Shown: positions 44,966-54,150 of the stretch, one piece after another
Layout: each line of letters starts with the position of its first letter
Position numbering within the stretch: position 1 is the stretch's first letter
Source: Photobacterium sp. TLY01
GTDB lineage: Bacteria > Pseudomonadota > Gammaproteobacteria > Enterobacterales > Vibrionaceae
Length of the DNA stretch: 64,000 bases
Direction: 5' to 3'
Assembly (NCBI RefSeq): GCF_021432065.1
Contig: NZ_CP090365.1
Location: 310,001 to 374,000 of the forward strand
Notes under the pieces: generated by a model
What the model was told of the DNA's origin: nothing
Seen by the model: only the letters and a program-made list of their open reading frames with translations
The model's database searches: none
Made by a program: the position numbers and the translations under genes

Positions 44966-46009
44966 ATGTTGAACTCAAAACAGCAACGCGTAAAAGGCAT
45001 CGCCCGCTCTCTGTTCAGCGCCGCTTTCACCGCGTCCGTGATAGCTTCACTCCCGCTTCAGGCCAATCCGATAACGCCGGAAGCCATGCCGGATGACACA
45101 CAGCGCGCGCTCTATGCTGACCACAAGCGCAGCGTCAGCAAAGCCAGACAGCTGTCACTCAACTGCCACCGTCAACCCGACGCCCTGAAAAAGGCACTCG
45201 AGAAGAAAACCTGGCTGGCTGACAAGATAACCATCACTATCACAGGTCGCTGCAACGGCCCACTCCTCATTGACCAGCATGGCATTGAAATTATCGGTGA
45301 TGATACCCGTCGCGGGGCCATCGTGCTGGATCAGCAACCGCCAGCCGAAGCTGCGATTGTCATTCAGTCTGCTGCCGTCACCCTGCGAGATCTCGACATT
45401 GCAGTGCCCGTCGATGTACCAGCCGTGCTGGCGAAGGCCAACAGCAGCGTGACACTGGATAAGGTCACGACAGATGCCGTCAGCTCAACGGACACTCCGC
45501 TGGAACAGTTGATTGTCAGTGAAAGCAGCAGCCTGACCCTGACCAATATGACAGGCAATGCGATCCGGGTGGCCGGTAATTCATTTGCCGATTTTAAGGA
45601 CAGTAACCAACTGCATACTCTGAATGTCAGCGACACATCCTCCGCTCAGTCCAGCGCGGCCAATCAGTTTCATTCAGTACAAGTATCCGGCAACGGCTAT
45701 TTTCTGGCCGACAATGGCACCCAGATAAACGTCCTGATGATCTGGAGTAAAGCGGCGGTGGATATCAACAAGCAAAGCTCAGTCGCACATTTGATGATGG
45801 GAGGCCAAACCCTGTTTGGCGCCTATCGCAACTCCTCAATCACTGGTCCCTACGATCTGTGGGGCAATGTGGTGTTTGAGTTAGAACACTCAACGGCAGA
45901 GAACTGGAAAGCGGTTGATAAACCGCATTCGATTATTTCGGGCAACAATGCCACTGTGAATGGTGTGCTTTACCCGGGCTGGACTTGGACAGGACAAGAT
46001 GGCCGCTGA
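44966..46009 (+). CDS. Secreted protein of unknown function, possible beta-helix
   Basis: A 347-residue protein not recognised as a named family. The N-terminus is a probable Sec signal (SLFSAAFTASVIASLPLQANP). The body has short repeating beta-strand turns with the order seen in right-handed parallel beta-helices (GIEIIGDDTRRGAIVLDQ, AVTLRDLDIAVPV, SVTLDKVTTDAV, SLTLTNMTGNAIRV, VQVSGNGYFLADN). Two cysteines near the N-terminus (LNCHRQ, GRCNG) could form a disulfide. It ends GWTWTGQDGR. AAAGGA lies 5-6 bases before the ATG. Its neighbours do not suggest a role. Confidence 0.75.
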   Translation: MLNSKQQRVKGIARSLFSAAFTASVIASLPLQANPITPEAMPDDTQRALYADHKRSVSKARQLSLNCHRQPDALKKALEKKTWLADKITITITGRCNGPLLIDQHGIEIIGDDTRRGAIVLDQQPPAEAAIVIQSAAVTLRDLDIAVPVDVPAVLAKANSSVTLDKVTTDAVSSTDTPLEQLIVSESSSLTLTNMTGNAIRVAGNSFADFKDSNQLHTLNVSDTSSAQSSAANQFHSVQVSGNGYFLADNGTQINVLMIWSKAAVDINKQSSVAHLMMGGQTLFGAYRNSSITGPYDLWGNVVFELEHSTAENWKAVDKPHSIISGNNATVNGVLYPGWTWTGQDGR

Positions 46010-46056
46010 GTCGCACCACTGACCTCTGAGTCACACTACTGAATAGCTGCGTATCA

Positions 46057-46094
46057 CTCACAATGCAGCGAAGCACGGCTGCATTGTGAGCTTT
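46057..46094 (+). terminator. Terminator between the secreted-protein gene and the RND pump
   Basis: A perfect 13-bp stem (CTCACAATGCAGC at 46057-46069 pairing with 46078-46090) and an 8-base loop, followed by CTTTT on the plus strand. It lies between convergent genes. Confidence 0.72.
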
Positions 46095-46119
46095 TCTGCA
46101 CCACAATCATGACCTCCGC

Positions 46120-49100
46120 TCACCCCAGCCGTTTCTTTTTCAGCAGCACGGTATTGTCCTGCGCCAGTTCTTTCTCGAGCTGGCGGGTGACAAATTCCGG
46201 GCTGTTGGTGTGGCGGGCCAGCAGATGGTACACAACAGGAATCACCAGCAAGGTAAAACAGGTGGCGACACTGATACCGCACAAGACCACGATCCCGATC
46301 ACCAACCGGGTTTCGGCCCCGGCGCCGGTCGCCAGAATCAATGGAATCGCCCCGGCAGCCGTGGTGATGGCGGTCATCAGAATCGGCCGCAGACGCGCAC
46401 AGGCTGCATCAATCACAGCATCTTCGTAAGCTTTGCCCTGATCGCGCAGCTGGTTGGCAAACTCGACAATCAATATCCCGTTTTTCGCCGCCAATCCCAC
46501 CAGCATGATGATCCCGATCTGTGAATAGATGTTGAGGGTCTGTCCGGTAAAATACAGCCCCAGCAAGGCCCCGAAGGTCGCCAGCGGCACCGTCAGCATG
46601 ATCACCAGCGGGTGAATATAACTCTCGAACTGGGCCGCCAGCACCAGAAATACCACCGCCAGCGCGAGGGCGAAGACAAAGAGAATCGAGTGGCTGGCGG
46701 TCTGAAAGTCCTGCGACGGGCCTTTATAGTTCACCACCGCATCGGCAGGTAAATATTGCCTGACCAGTCCGTTCAGGTAGGTTAATGCTTCTCCTAGGGT
46801 GTAATTATCGGCAAGATTCGCCTCTATCGTGACGGCGCGGATCCGGTTGAAGCGGTTCAGGGTTGGCGCATCGGCATATTCAGAGACAGTCACCAGGTTC
46901 GATAAGGGGATCAGCTCGCCATTCTGCTGCGACCGTACGTATAAATTACTGAGATCCTGCGGGGTATTTTGCCGCTCAGGCTGGCCTTCGATCAGTACAT
47001 CATATTCTTCCCCGCGCCATTCATAGCGGGTCACCACCCGCGAACCCAGCATGGATTCCAGCGTCTGTCCGATTTCAGTCACCGAGACGCCTAAATCGCC
47101 AGCACGCTCGATGTTGATGTCCACCCCAAGCAGCGGCTTGGTTTCTTTGTAATCATGATCCAGGCCTTCAAGGCCGGGATTATTCGCGGCCTGCTCCATG
47201 ATAATGTCACGCCACTGAGCAAGCTGCTCATAGGTGCCGCCGCCAATTACAAACTGCACCGGTTTGTTGACGCCGCGCCCGAACGGCTGCCGCATCACAG
47301 CAAATGCCGATACCCCGGCAAGATCGCTCAGGCGCTGCTGAATATCACGAATGATCACAAACGCATTGCGCCGCTCATCCCAGTCTTCCAGCACCACAAT
47401 GGCAAATCCGTTGGAGAAATCTTCCAGCTGGCCCCAGCCCCGCGGTGCCCGAACCAGCAAGCGCATGATTTCCCCGCTCTCCACCATGGGCATCAGCCTG
47501 TGCTCAATCTCATTCATGTAGGGCTGCATATACTCATAACTGGCGCCCTGAGGGCCATTGATCAGAATAAACATGGCGCCTCTGTCTTCGCGGGGTGCAA
47601 ATTCGGTCGGGATGCGGGTCGCCAGCCAGACACTGCCACACAGCATGACCACCAGCATACCGATCACAAGATATGGCCGGCGCAGCCAGTTCAACAGGGA
47701 CGCGCGGTAAAAATCAGTCACCGCCCCCAGCACGGCACTGACCTGACGCACCAGCCAGGGTTCACTTTCGACCTGCTGCATAATTTTGGACCCCATCATG
47801 GGTGTCAGCGTCAGTGCCACCAGCGAAGACAGGATCACCGCGGTACTCATGGCGACCGAGAATTCCCGGAATAATTTACCGAGATCGCCCTCAAGAAAAC
47901 CAATGGGCAAAAATACGGAAATCAGCACCACAGTGGTCGCAACAATGGCAAAACCGACCTGCCGCGCGCCCAGAAAAGCGGCTTTCAGTGGCGATTCCCC
48001 CAGTTCGATGCGGCGATGAATATTCTCCAGCATCACAATGGCATCATCGACGACGATCCCGATGGCCAGGATCAGCGCCAGCAGCGTAAGCAGGTTAATG
48101 GTATAGCCCAGGGCATAGAGAATAATGAACGTTCCGATCAAAGACACAGGGACCGTCAGCGCCGGGATCAGCATGGCGCGGACACTGCCGAGAAACAGAT
48201 AAATTGTGATAATGACCAGGATCAGGGCAATAAAGAGGGTTTTATAAACCTCATCGATCGATGCCTGAATAAACACCGAGGAATCATAGGATTCTTTGAT
48301 TTCCATCCCGTCAGGCAGGGTCGGATTGAGCTGAGCAACCAGCGCGTTCACCGCCTGCGCCACTTCCAGCGTATTGGCGGTCGATTGCCGGTTGATCCCC
48401 AGCCCTATCATGTCCTGCGTATTGCCGCGAAACATGATTTTTTCTTCTTCCGCCGCCAGCTCCACCGTGGCCACATCTGCCAAACGGATCAGATAACCGT
48501 CATCACCAATCCCGATCACCAGGCGGGCGAAATCCGCAGGAGCAAGAAAGCTGCGCTGCGTGCGGATAGAAAACTGGCGGTTTTCCGATTCGATCGATCC
48601 CGCCGGCAGCTCAACGTTGTCGGCCCTGAGTGCGTTTTCCACATCGGACACGGTCAGCCTGCGGGCGGCCAGTTTTTGCCTGTCGATCCAGATTCGCATC
48701 GCATATTCTTTGCCGCCACCAATCCGAACTGCCGCCACACCGTCCAGCACAGAGAAGCGATCCACCAGATAGCGGTTGGCGTAATCCGTCAGCTCCAGGG
48801 TATCCATCCGGTCGGACACCAGATTGAGCCACATGATCACTTCAGAGTTGCCCTCCGCCTTCTGCACTTCAGGCGGATCCGCTTCGTCCGGCAGATTATT
48901 GAGAATGCCGGAAATTCGATCCCGCACATCGTTCGCGGCAGCGTCGATATCACGCCCGATGCCAAACTCCAGCGTCACATCCGACCGGCCGTCGCTGCTG
49001 GTGGAACTGATATTGCGGATCCCCTCAATACCAGAGACCCGATCCTCAACAATCTGGGTGATCCGGCTCTCGACAATAGCTGCCGATGCCCCCCTGTAAT

Positions 49101-49248
49101 TGGTTGAGATCGTCACAATTGGCGGATCGATGTCCGGATACTCGCGCAACGGCAACCTTTCATAAGCCACCAGCCCGAACGTAATTAACAGCAAGCTGAT
49201 CACTGAGCCAAAAACAGGCCGCCGGACCGCCAGATCAGTCAGAAACAT
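46120..49248 (-). CDS. RND-family efflux permease
   Basis: A 1042-residue inner-membrane resistance-nodulation-division pump of the hydrophobic/amphiphilic efflux type. It starts MFLTDLAVRRPVFG and has 12 helices with two large periplasmic loops. The proton-relay DD pair is in ILAIGIVVDDAIVMLENIHRR, and the second-half motifs are present (LVGLAAKNGILIVEFANQLRDQG). GGGAGG lies about 7 bases before the ATG. The start overlaps the adaptor gene by 14 bases. No outer-membrane factor is encoded alongside, so a TolC-type partner elsewhere is expected. The substrate range cannot be read from sequence. Confidence 0.94.
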   Translation of the reverse strand: MFLTDLAVRRPVFGSVISLLLITFGLVAYERLPLREYPDIDPPIVTISTNYRGASAAIVESRITQIVEDRVSGIEGIRNISSTSSDGRSDVTLEFGIGRDIDAAANDVRDRISGILNNLPDEADPPEVQKAEGNSEVIMWLNLVSDRMDTLELTDYANRYLVDRFSVLDGVAAVRIGGGKEYAMRIWIDRQKLAARRLTVSDVENALRADNVELPAGSIESENRQFSIRTQRSFLAPADFARLVIGIGDDGYLIRLADVATVELAAEEEKIMFRGNTQDMIGLGINRQSTANTLEVAQAVNALVAQLNPTLPDGMEIKESYDSSVFIQASIDEVYKTLFIALILVIITIYLFLGSVRAMLIPALTVPVSLIGTFIILYALGYTINLLTLLALILAIGIVVDDAIVMLENIHRRIELGESPLKAAFLGARQVGFAIVATTVVLISVFLPIGFLEGDLGKLFREFSVAMSTAVILSSLVALTLTPMMGSKIMQQVESEPWLVRQVSAVLGAVTDFYRASLLNWLRRPYLVIGMLVVMLCGSVWLATRIPTEFAPREDRGAMFILINGPQGASYEYMQPYMNEIEHRLMPMVESGEIMRLLVRAPRGWGQLEDFSNGFAIVVLEDWDERRNAFVIIRDIQQRLSDLAGVSAFAVMRQPFGRGVNKPVQFVIGGGTYEQLAQWRDIIMEQAANNPGLEGLDHDYKETKPLLGVDINIERAGDLGVSVTEIGQTLESMLGSRVVTRYEWRGEEYDVLIEGQPERQNTPQDLSNLYVRSQQNGELIPLSNLVTVSEYADAPTLNRFNRIRAVTIEANLADNYTLGEALTYLNGLVRQYLPADAVVNYKGPSQDFQTASHSILFVFALALAVVFLVLAAQFESYIHPLVIMLTVPLATFGALLGLYFTGQTLNIYSQIGIIMLVGLAAKNGILIVEFANQLRDQGKAYEDAVIDAACARLRPILMTAITTAAGAIPLILATGAGAETRLVIGIVVLCGISVATCFTLLVIPVVYHLLARHTNSPEFVTRQLEKELAQDNTVLLKKKRLG

Positions 49249-50323
49249 GGGCAGCCTCCCGGAATGTAAAATGCTCGACCGGCTGGGTGGTGACCGTTTG
49301 CCCCGGCCGCACTTTATCCATCCCCCGGGTGATCACCTGCTCGCCTTGCTGGACGCCGCTGAGAATTTCCACTTCCCCCCGACGACGAAAGCCCAGCTCA
49401 ACCAAACGCTGCTCGACCACGTTGTCGTCATTGACGACCATCAGAAAATGCTCCGCCTGCCGCGGGATCACCGCTTCTTCAGGAACAACCAGCCCCTCAC
49501 GGGATTCTAACGTCAACGCCAGTGTCATCAGCATACCGGGCCGCAGCAACAACTGGGGATTATCGACTCTGGCCCGCACCTCGACGGCCCGCGTCTGCGG
49601 ATCGACCCGGCTGTTGATCGTGGAAACTCTGCCGGAAAAAACCTGATCGGGAAAAGCAGCGACACTGCCTTCCACCGGAGCACCCGGTGTGATCTGGCCG
49701 AGAAAACGTTCAGGCACAGAGAAATCAAGCTTCACCGTATCCAGAGCGTCCAGCGTGGTGACCACCATGCCAGGCGTCACCAGCGCCCCCTGGCTGATCT
49801 GGCGAAATCCCAGCACACCGGAGAAAGGTGCCAGTATCGTTCTGGCTTCCAGTTCGGCCTGATTCTGGGCCAGAATGGCTCGTGCAACTTCAATCCCCGT
49901 CCGCAGCTTGTCCAGCTCAGAACGCGCCACAGTATTGCGTCGAACCAAGCCTTCAATCCGCTTGTATTCCCGCCTTTGTTCATCCAGATTGGCCTGCGCC
50001 GCCCTGACTTTGGCCTGCTGTTCACCCGAGGTCAATGTGAGCAGCAACTCCCCCACCCTCACCTGCTGGCCGTCTTCAAAATGGATCTGATCGACTTTTT
50101 CCGTCACTTTGGCGGTGATCTGAACTGACTCACGCGATTTCACCGTTCCCAGTGCTTCGACAAGACGGGCCACCTTCTGCCGCACGACCGGCTGAACCAC
50201 GACATTGGGGACAGGACGTGACTGTTTCACCTGGGTCTGAGCACGTCGCTGGTATTCGGTGTACCCGATGCCAAAAACCAGAGCCAGCAGTAAAACCGTG
50301 CCGACGATCAGGGTGACTTTCAT
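49235..50323 (-). CDS. RND efflux periplasmic adaptor subunit
   Basis: A 362-residue membrane-fusion protein. An N-terminal anchor (VTLIVGTVLLLALVFGIGY) is followed by a barrel-sandwich/lipoyl half (VEALGTVKSRESVQITAKVTEKVDQIHFEDGQQVRVGELLLTL), a helical hairpin (QANLDEQRREYKRIEGLVRRNTVARSELDKLRTGIEVARA), the second lipoyl half (ILAPFSGVLGFRQISQGALVTPGMVVTTL) and the beta-barrel. It links the RND pump to an outer-membrane channel. AGGAG is close to the ATG. It is the first gene of the pair. Confidence 0.93.
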   Translation of the reverse strand: MKVTLIVGTVLLLALVFGIGYTEYQRRAQTQVKQSRPVPNVVVQPVVRQKVARLVEALGTVKSRESVQITAKVTEKVDQIHFEDGQQVRVGELLLTLTSGEQQAKVRAAQANLDEQRREYKRIEGLVRRNTVARSELDKLRTGIEVARAILAQNQAELEARTILAPFSGVLGFRQISQGALVTPGMVVTTLDALDTVKLDFSVPERFLGQITPGAPVEGSVAAFPDQVFSGRVSTINSRVDPQTRAVEVRARVDNPQLLLRPGMLMTLALTLESREGLVVPEEAVIPRQAEHFLMVVNDDNVVEQRLVELGFRRRGEVEILSGVQQGEQVITRGMDKVRPGQTVTTQPVEHFTFREAAHVSD

Positions 50324-50459
50324 CCATGTGCTCCTGTGAACAAAGGCGAAACTGCATGATGTGTCGATTCCAGTTAAGTATAGCCAGCAGCGATTTTTTG
50401 ACGTGTTGTCAATTGTAAGGAGAGGATCAGAAATAGGACGCAGAAGCAGAACAGACCCG

Positions 50460-50474
50460 GTTTACAGTGTAAAG
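50460..50474. other. parS2: parS2-type centromere site
   Basis: GTTTACAGTGTAAAG matches the Vibrio chromosome II parS2 pattern (any base, TTTACA, any, TGTAAA, any) at all fixed positions. It is the leftmost of six such sites and the most isolated. Binding by ParB2 is inferred. Confidence 0.85.
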
Positions 50475-50629
50475 CGGGCCTGCGACCGATTACACCAGCG
50501 TAAAAAATCCTTTCAAGCGGAACAATGATCAAGGCTGAACGGGGAATAACAGCGGCTGGCTTGAGAAGGCGTTGCCTCCGATTCGCACCTGCTCTGCGGG
50601 GGGATAGCCTACAAGCCTGAAAAACAGAT

Positions 50630-50657
50630 AAAAAAAAGCGAGCCGGGACGGGCTCGC
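50630..50657 (-). terminator. Strong minus-strand intrinsic terminator downstream of rctB
   Basis: GCGAGCC (50638-50644) and GGCTCGC (50651-50657) form a GC-rich stem. Eight A residues at 50630-50637 give an 8-U tail on the minus strand. It sits about 200 bases after the rctB stop, so it ends either the rctB transcript or a separate short RNA. Confidence 0.82.
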
Positions 50658-50855
50658 AACAAACTCACATATTGCATTTTCGAGAGACTCACAAGATAAC
50701 TGACCCGCCATCCTTGCCAGGGGTTACCTTTCTCATCGAAAGGGACAAAGGTTATATCAAGATTCATTTTGGCTTTTTTTCTGCAACTAATGTCATCGCA
50801 ATGTCAAAACATATTGATTTGGCTCAGATTTGACGGAAATCTTTGATCTTGCTTC

Positions 50856-52859
50856 CTATCTGCCGCTGGCTATGTCATCCAGTGCCGTCAGCACCTGTTC
50901 ATTCATGTGTCCTTCAAACACCAGCTTGCAGACTTTACGACGCACGGCTAAGCCGGAAATCAGCTTTTCTATCGACAGGTGTCGCTCATCGTGCTGGCTG
51001 TTAAACAGCTCGACCGTTTTACTCAGGGTTTCATAGGGCATCACCTCGCCACCGACACGCAGCCAGTCCAGCTTGTCCATAAAAGCCTGACACTCTTCTG
51101 TGATGACGCTGACAGGATGGCCTGACATGGCAGACAGTGCTGTGATACTGCGTTGTAAGGCTTCCTGCGAGGTATATTTCGACAGGACGATGGTCAGCTC
51201 ATCGGCATTGATTTCGACCAGATGCTTTCTCAGCTTCACCCGCCGGCCCAAACGTCCCTTCGGGCGTCCCTCTTTCCGCTGGATCGGTTCAAACTCGCCA
51301 TCAATGATCTCAGACAGCTGATCCAGCTCCTGACGGGGCAGGATCTCGTTACGAAGCGGGTTGGGCATCGTTGGGGCCATGGAGCGCTTCCCCTCATTGT
51401 ACATTTTGGCCCGGGAGAAACGGATCACTTCATCGGCATCACATTTGATCTCAACCTGATAATCCTGATAGCGGGACGCCTTGCCTTCTGCCGGGCTGAT
51501 CGTCAGGTGATAGCCCCACAGATTGACGGCAAACAGGGATTCAGTCACCTTGCCTTCAGCCAGCTTTTTCAGCTCGCGGATCAAATCAGTCGAAAAACGG
51601 CGCCATTCAATATTCCGGGCCAGTTTCTGGTTCAGCTCACTCAGCAGCATACTGTCATGGCCGCGGCGCGACATCCGGCTGCGGAAAAAGGTATATAGCT
51701 GGAAAACCAGCGTGTGCTGGCGAAGAATCTCTGGCGGAAACAGGAAAAAATAGTCCCGGGTCAGCAACTCTTCAAAAAACGAAGGCTCCCAAACCAGAAT
51801 GTACAGATTCGGTTTGATACGGATTTCGCCATCTTCCCCTTCCTGTGGCGCTTCTTCCGATGCCGTGATGGTCCGGGCCAGAAAACGAAAACGATCACTT
51901 TTAAAGCCTTCCGGCATATTCTCGCTCAGCCAGCGTCCTGTCAGCTCATGCAGCTGAAAATCGGTGAACTCGATCCTGTCGATACTTTCGCGGATCGAAT
52001 CACGGGCCGGTCCGCTGTCTTTCTTGCCGCGCAATGCCAGAATGTCTGTGATATAAATTGGGGTTTTATTGCTCATATGGCGCGATTGCAGTTCATAATC
52101 CGCCAGATGATGATCATGATACTGCACTGTCAGGGTAAACAGCGCGAACAGGGTCATCATGTCGTCGACCGTCATGATCGCTTTCGATGATCGTGTTTCG
52201 ATAATCGCGCGGGTGCCTGAGATGGCGACCATAGATTTTTGATAACTTTTTTTGGTGCGAGGCGGCGCCAGTGCCTGGTCAATAATTCCTGCCCAACTGG
52301 TGGGTGAGACAACAATCTGATCGGCTTCATCAGGCATCATCGGTGGCGTGCCCAGGCCATATTCATTCAATAATCGCTTATTGACCTGATTTTGGGCTAA
52401 GGCTTTGGAGCGCTTTTGTTTTTCCTGCTCCTTACTTTGGGCAGACTGCAGGCTGGCAGTCCCCAGCTGGGAAATCAACAGCGCCGGATTGATGAAGTGA
52501 TGCAACATGGTCTTGCCTGCCAGCCCTTCTTCGAAGCGCACCGGTTGCTGGTTAAACAAGCCGATACTCACTGCAGCACGTAAACGTTGCTGTATGGCTG
52601 CTCGGGTCAGCTGACCTTCGGTAGCTTCCACCAGTTCAGTGGTTGAGACAATCCCGTCCTGGCTGGACAATCCACGCAAGGAGATCAGGTTCAGCAATTC
52701 GATGATGCTTCGGGTGACGCCTTTGAAATGCTGATATTGAGGTAACCAGTCAACAAGAGCAGGCGGAATTGCAAATAAATGGCCGTCTTTGTGTGATCGT
52801 GGAGCTGAGATCAGGATCTTTTCATCATACTTATCATCACGTGTTACCGTAGATTTCAT
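50856..52859 (-). CDS. rctB: Chromosome II replication initiator RctB
   Basis: A 667-residue RctB, the initiator specific to the second chromosome of Vibrionaceae. It binds the 11/12-mer iterons at oriCII and remodels the origin. Near-invariant family segments are PRSHKDGHLFAIPPALVDW, YQHFKGVTRSIIELLNLISLRGL, GQLTRAAIQQRLRAAVSIGLF, the centre (FTDFQLHELTGRWLSENMPEG, LYILVWEPSFFEELLTRDYF) and the regulatory C-terminal region (GRLGRRVKLRKHLVEINADE). Its length is near the 658 residues of V. cholerae RctB. It is transcribed away from the origin, and its promoter lies within the origin region, which permits autoregulation. Confidence 0.98.
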   Translation of the reverse strand: MKSTVTRDDKYDEKILISAPRSHKDGHLFAIPPALVDWLPQYQHFKGVTRSIIELLNLISLRGLSSQDGIVSTTELVEATEGQLTRAAIQQRLRAAVSIGLFNQQPVRFEEGLAGKTMLHHFINPALLISQLGTASLQSAQSKEQEKQKRSKALAQNQVNKRLLNEYGLGTPPMMPDEADQIVVSPTSWAGIIDQALAPPRTKKSYQKSMVAISGTRAIIETRSSKAIMTVDDMMTLFALFTLTVQYHDHHLADYELQSRHMSNKTPIYITDILALRGKKDSGPARDSIRESIDRIEFTDFQLHELTGRWLSENMPEGFKSDRFRFLARTITASEEAPQEGEDGEIRIKPNLYILVWEPSFFEELLTRDYFFLFPPEILRQHTLVFQLYTFFRSRMSRRGHDSMLLSELNQKLARNIEWRRFSTDLIRELKKLAEGKVTESLFAVNLWGYHLTISPAEGKASRYQDYQVEIKCDADEVIRFSRAKMYNEGKRSMAPTMPNPLRNEILPRQELDQLSEIIDGEFEPIQRKEGRPKGRLGRRVKLRKHLVEINADELTIVLSKYTSQEALQRSITALSAMSGHPVSVITEECQAFMDKLDWLRVGGEVMPYETLSKTVELFNSQHDERHLSIEKLISGLAVRRKVCKLVFEGHMNEQVLTALDDIASGR

Positions 52860-53062
52860 TTGCCATTCGCCGTAATTTGACCATCTTTCCGAAAAGAATA
52901 ATAAAAAAATACCGAGAAAGAAAGCTTTTTTTACTGAGGCTTTTTAATCATGATCTTTTTGATTTTAATGATCTCATTGATAGAGTGATCTTATGATCCG
53001 GCAAATAAAATAGCCATAACATACTGATTATAAGAAGCTATTTTTCAATACGATCCGGAAGT

Positions 53063-53184
53063 ATGATCATTGTGCTTTCGGAGTCATGATCATGAGATGC
53101 CAGTAAGCATGATCAAATACCCCCCAGAACGATGATCATTATTGTCCAGTAAGCATGATCAATGACACATCAGAACAATGATCA
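53063..53184 (+). repeat. Six-iteron RctB-binding array with exact 23-bp period
   Basis: ATGATCA begins at 53063, 53086, 53109, 53132, 53155 and 53178, all on the plus strand, each exactly 23 bases from the last (just over two helical turns). The bases before successive iterons alternate: CCAGTAAGC precedes those at 53109 and 53155, CAGAACx precedes those at 53132 and 53178. This gives a 46-bp super-repeat. RctB binding follows from the family's known ATGATCA-core sites. Confidence 0.93.
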
Positions 53185-53199
53185 ATGTATTTTTACAGG

Positions 53200-53208
53200 T
53201 TATCCACA
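53200..53208 (+). other. DnaA box in oriCII
   Basis: TTATCCACA matches the strict DnaA-box consensus. It lies 15 bases after the end of the iteron array, as expected for chromosome II origins, which need DnaA as well as RctB. A partial second box (TTATCCCTG) follows at 53212. Confidence 0.88.
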
Positions 53209-53913
53209 GGGTTATCCCTGAGGTCTGATCGCCCCGTGGGCAAAATCCACGATTCAACCTGCTTTTTCAGGGTTTCTTCCTGTGTAGAGGCCCAGAACAA
53301 TGATCAAGTTATCGCATTTGGACTGGAAGCTATCCCTTTTTCTCTGCTGACTCTCGTCTGATGCTGCAGATTTCATTGATTTCAAAAAGACAATCACCGT
53401 AATAAGTCAGCGCTTTTATATGTGTCCGGTAATGGAAAAATGATCAAGCAAGCTGTTTTGTCATTTCAACCTGTTGATGAGACGAGTTCCCGGACAATCA
53501 AGGGTAAGTTTAAGAAACGGAAAGCCAATCGGATTCAGGTATAACGGGCATTGACCGTAAATTAGCGGCCGATCACTATGCTTCCGAAGCGGGTCAATAG
53601 GATGCCAGAGAAGGATCATTTACTTGATCATTGATCCGATCTTTACTGACCAAAAATACCCGATATTCTGCTTACTCTTTCACCGACATCTCCCTTGATC
53701 ATTGTTACGTCTTTGACGATGTATGCCTGAAGCATGATCAAGGAAAGCGGCGCAATTTTTGTACAATGACATTGACCCGGGTCTGGTTTGCTTGTTTGAC
53801 AGAGGAAAGACCTGAGTTTTTCGCACTCGCGCAGCTGGTTGACGAGTTGAAATGACAGTGACTGTAGATTAGCCATCTTTTTTCAGGCTTCCAGCCGAGA
53901 TTGGGGAAAATTA

Positions 53914-53928
53914 CTTTACATTGTAAAT
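53914..53928. other. parS2: parS2-type centromere site inside oriCII
   Basis: CTTTACATTGTAAAT fits the parS2 pattern. It lies between the iterons and parA2, about 220 bases before the parA2 start. Confidence 0.85.
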
Positions 53929-54150
53929 TTGTGACGCTGTGACATTTTAAATTCTTGCCTGTTCTCTGAGTCTTTACAGACGGAAATGACGCGCGAATTT
54001 GTAAGGATTTTGTCAATTCGTACGGCTTTTATCTTAACTGGCATGGTTTTTACTTGAGCGCTTTATCACAGTTAGTCGTTCAGCTTTTTGTTGTTTTTGT
54101 ATATTTATGTTGTACAATTTTGACAAATACTCTGTAGGGTGATGAACAAG

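Larger units (their letters stand above)
50324..50855. other. Intergenic region holding a parS2-type site and a terminator
   Basis: 532 bases between rctB and the adaptor gene. It contains a parS2-pattern site (50460-50474), a strong minus-strand terminator (50630-50657) and a single ATGATCA (50525-50531). No coding frame is convincing. A 60-codon minus-strand frame (50529-50711) runs through the terminator and is rejected. Confidence 0.7.
52860..54150. other. oriCII: Replication origin of chromosome II (oriCII)
   Basis: A 1.29-kb gene-free region between rctB and parA2. From left to right it has an AT-rich stretch (about 52895-53050, runs of A and T, candidate unwinding zone and rctB promoter), a six-iteron array (53063-53184), a perfect DnaA box (53200-53208) and scattered further ATGATCA sites at 53300 and 53440. 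Farther right are sites in both orientations (53625-53631 and 53696-53702 reversed, 53734-53740 forward) and a parS2-type site. GATC is strongly over-represented, in line with Dam-methylation-dependent RctB binding known in Vibrio. The stretch near 53580-53760 corresponds in position to the rctA inhibitory region. A 74-codon frame there (53631-53855) lacks a ribosome-binding site and is not called as a gene. Confidence 0.93.

Noticed and set aside
48016-49107. 363-codon plus-strand frame opposite the RND permease
   Set aside because: The His/Arg/Gln-rich translation is typical of antisense to a GC-rich membrane-protein gene and has no ribosome-binding site.
50525-50531. Isolated ATGATCA between rctB and the RND adaptor gene
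   Set aside because: A single 7-base match is expected by chance in a window of this size, and it is not in register with other sites, so it is not called as an RctB site.
50529-50711. 60-codon minus-strand frame after rctB
   Set aside because: It reads straight through a strong terminator hairpin and has no family resemblance.
53631-53855. 74-codon plus-strand frame in the oriCII region, in the position of rctA
   Set aside because: No ribosome-binding site and no recognisable domain, and it is filled with RctB-type sites. In Vibrio the rctA region acts as DNA or RNA rather than protein.
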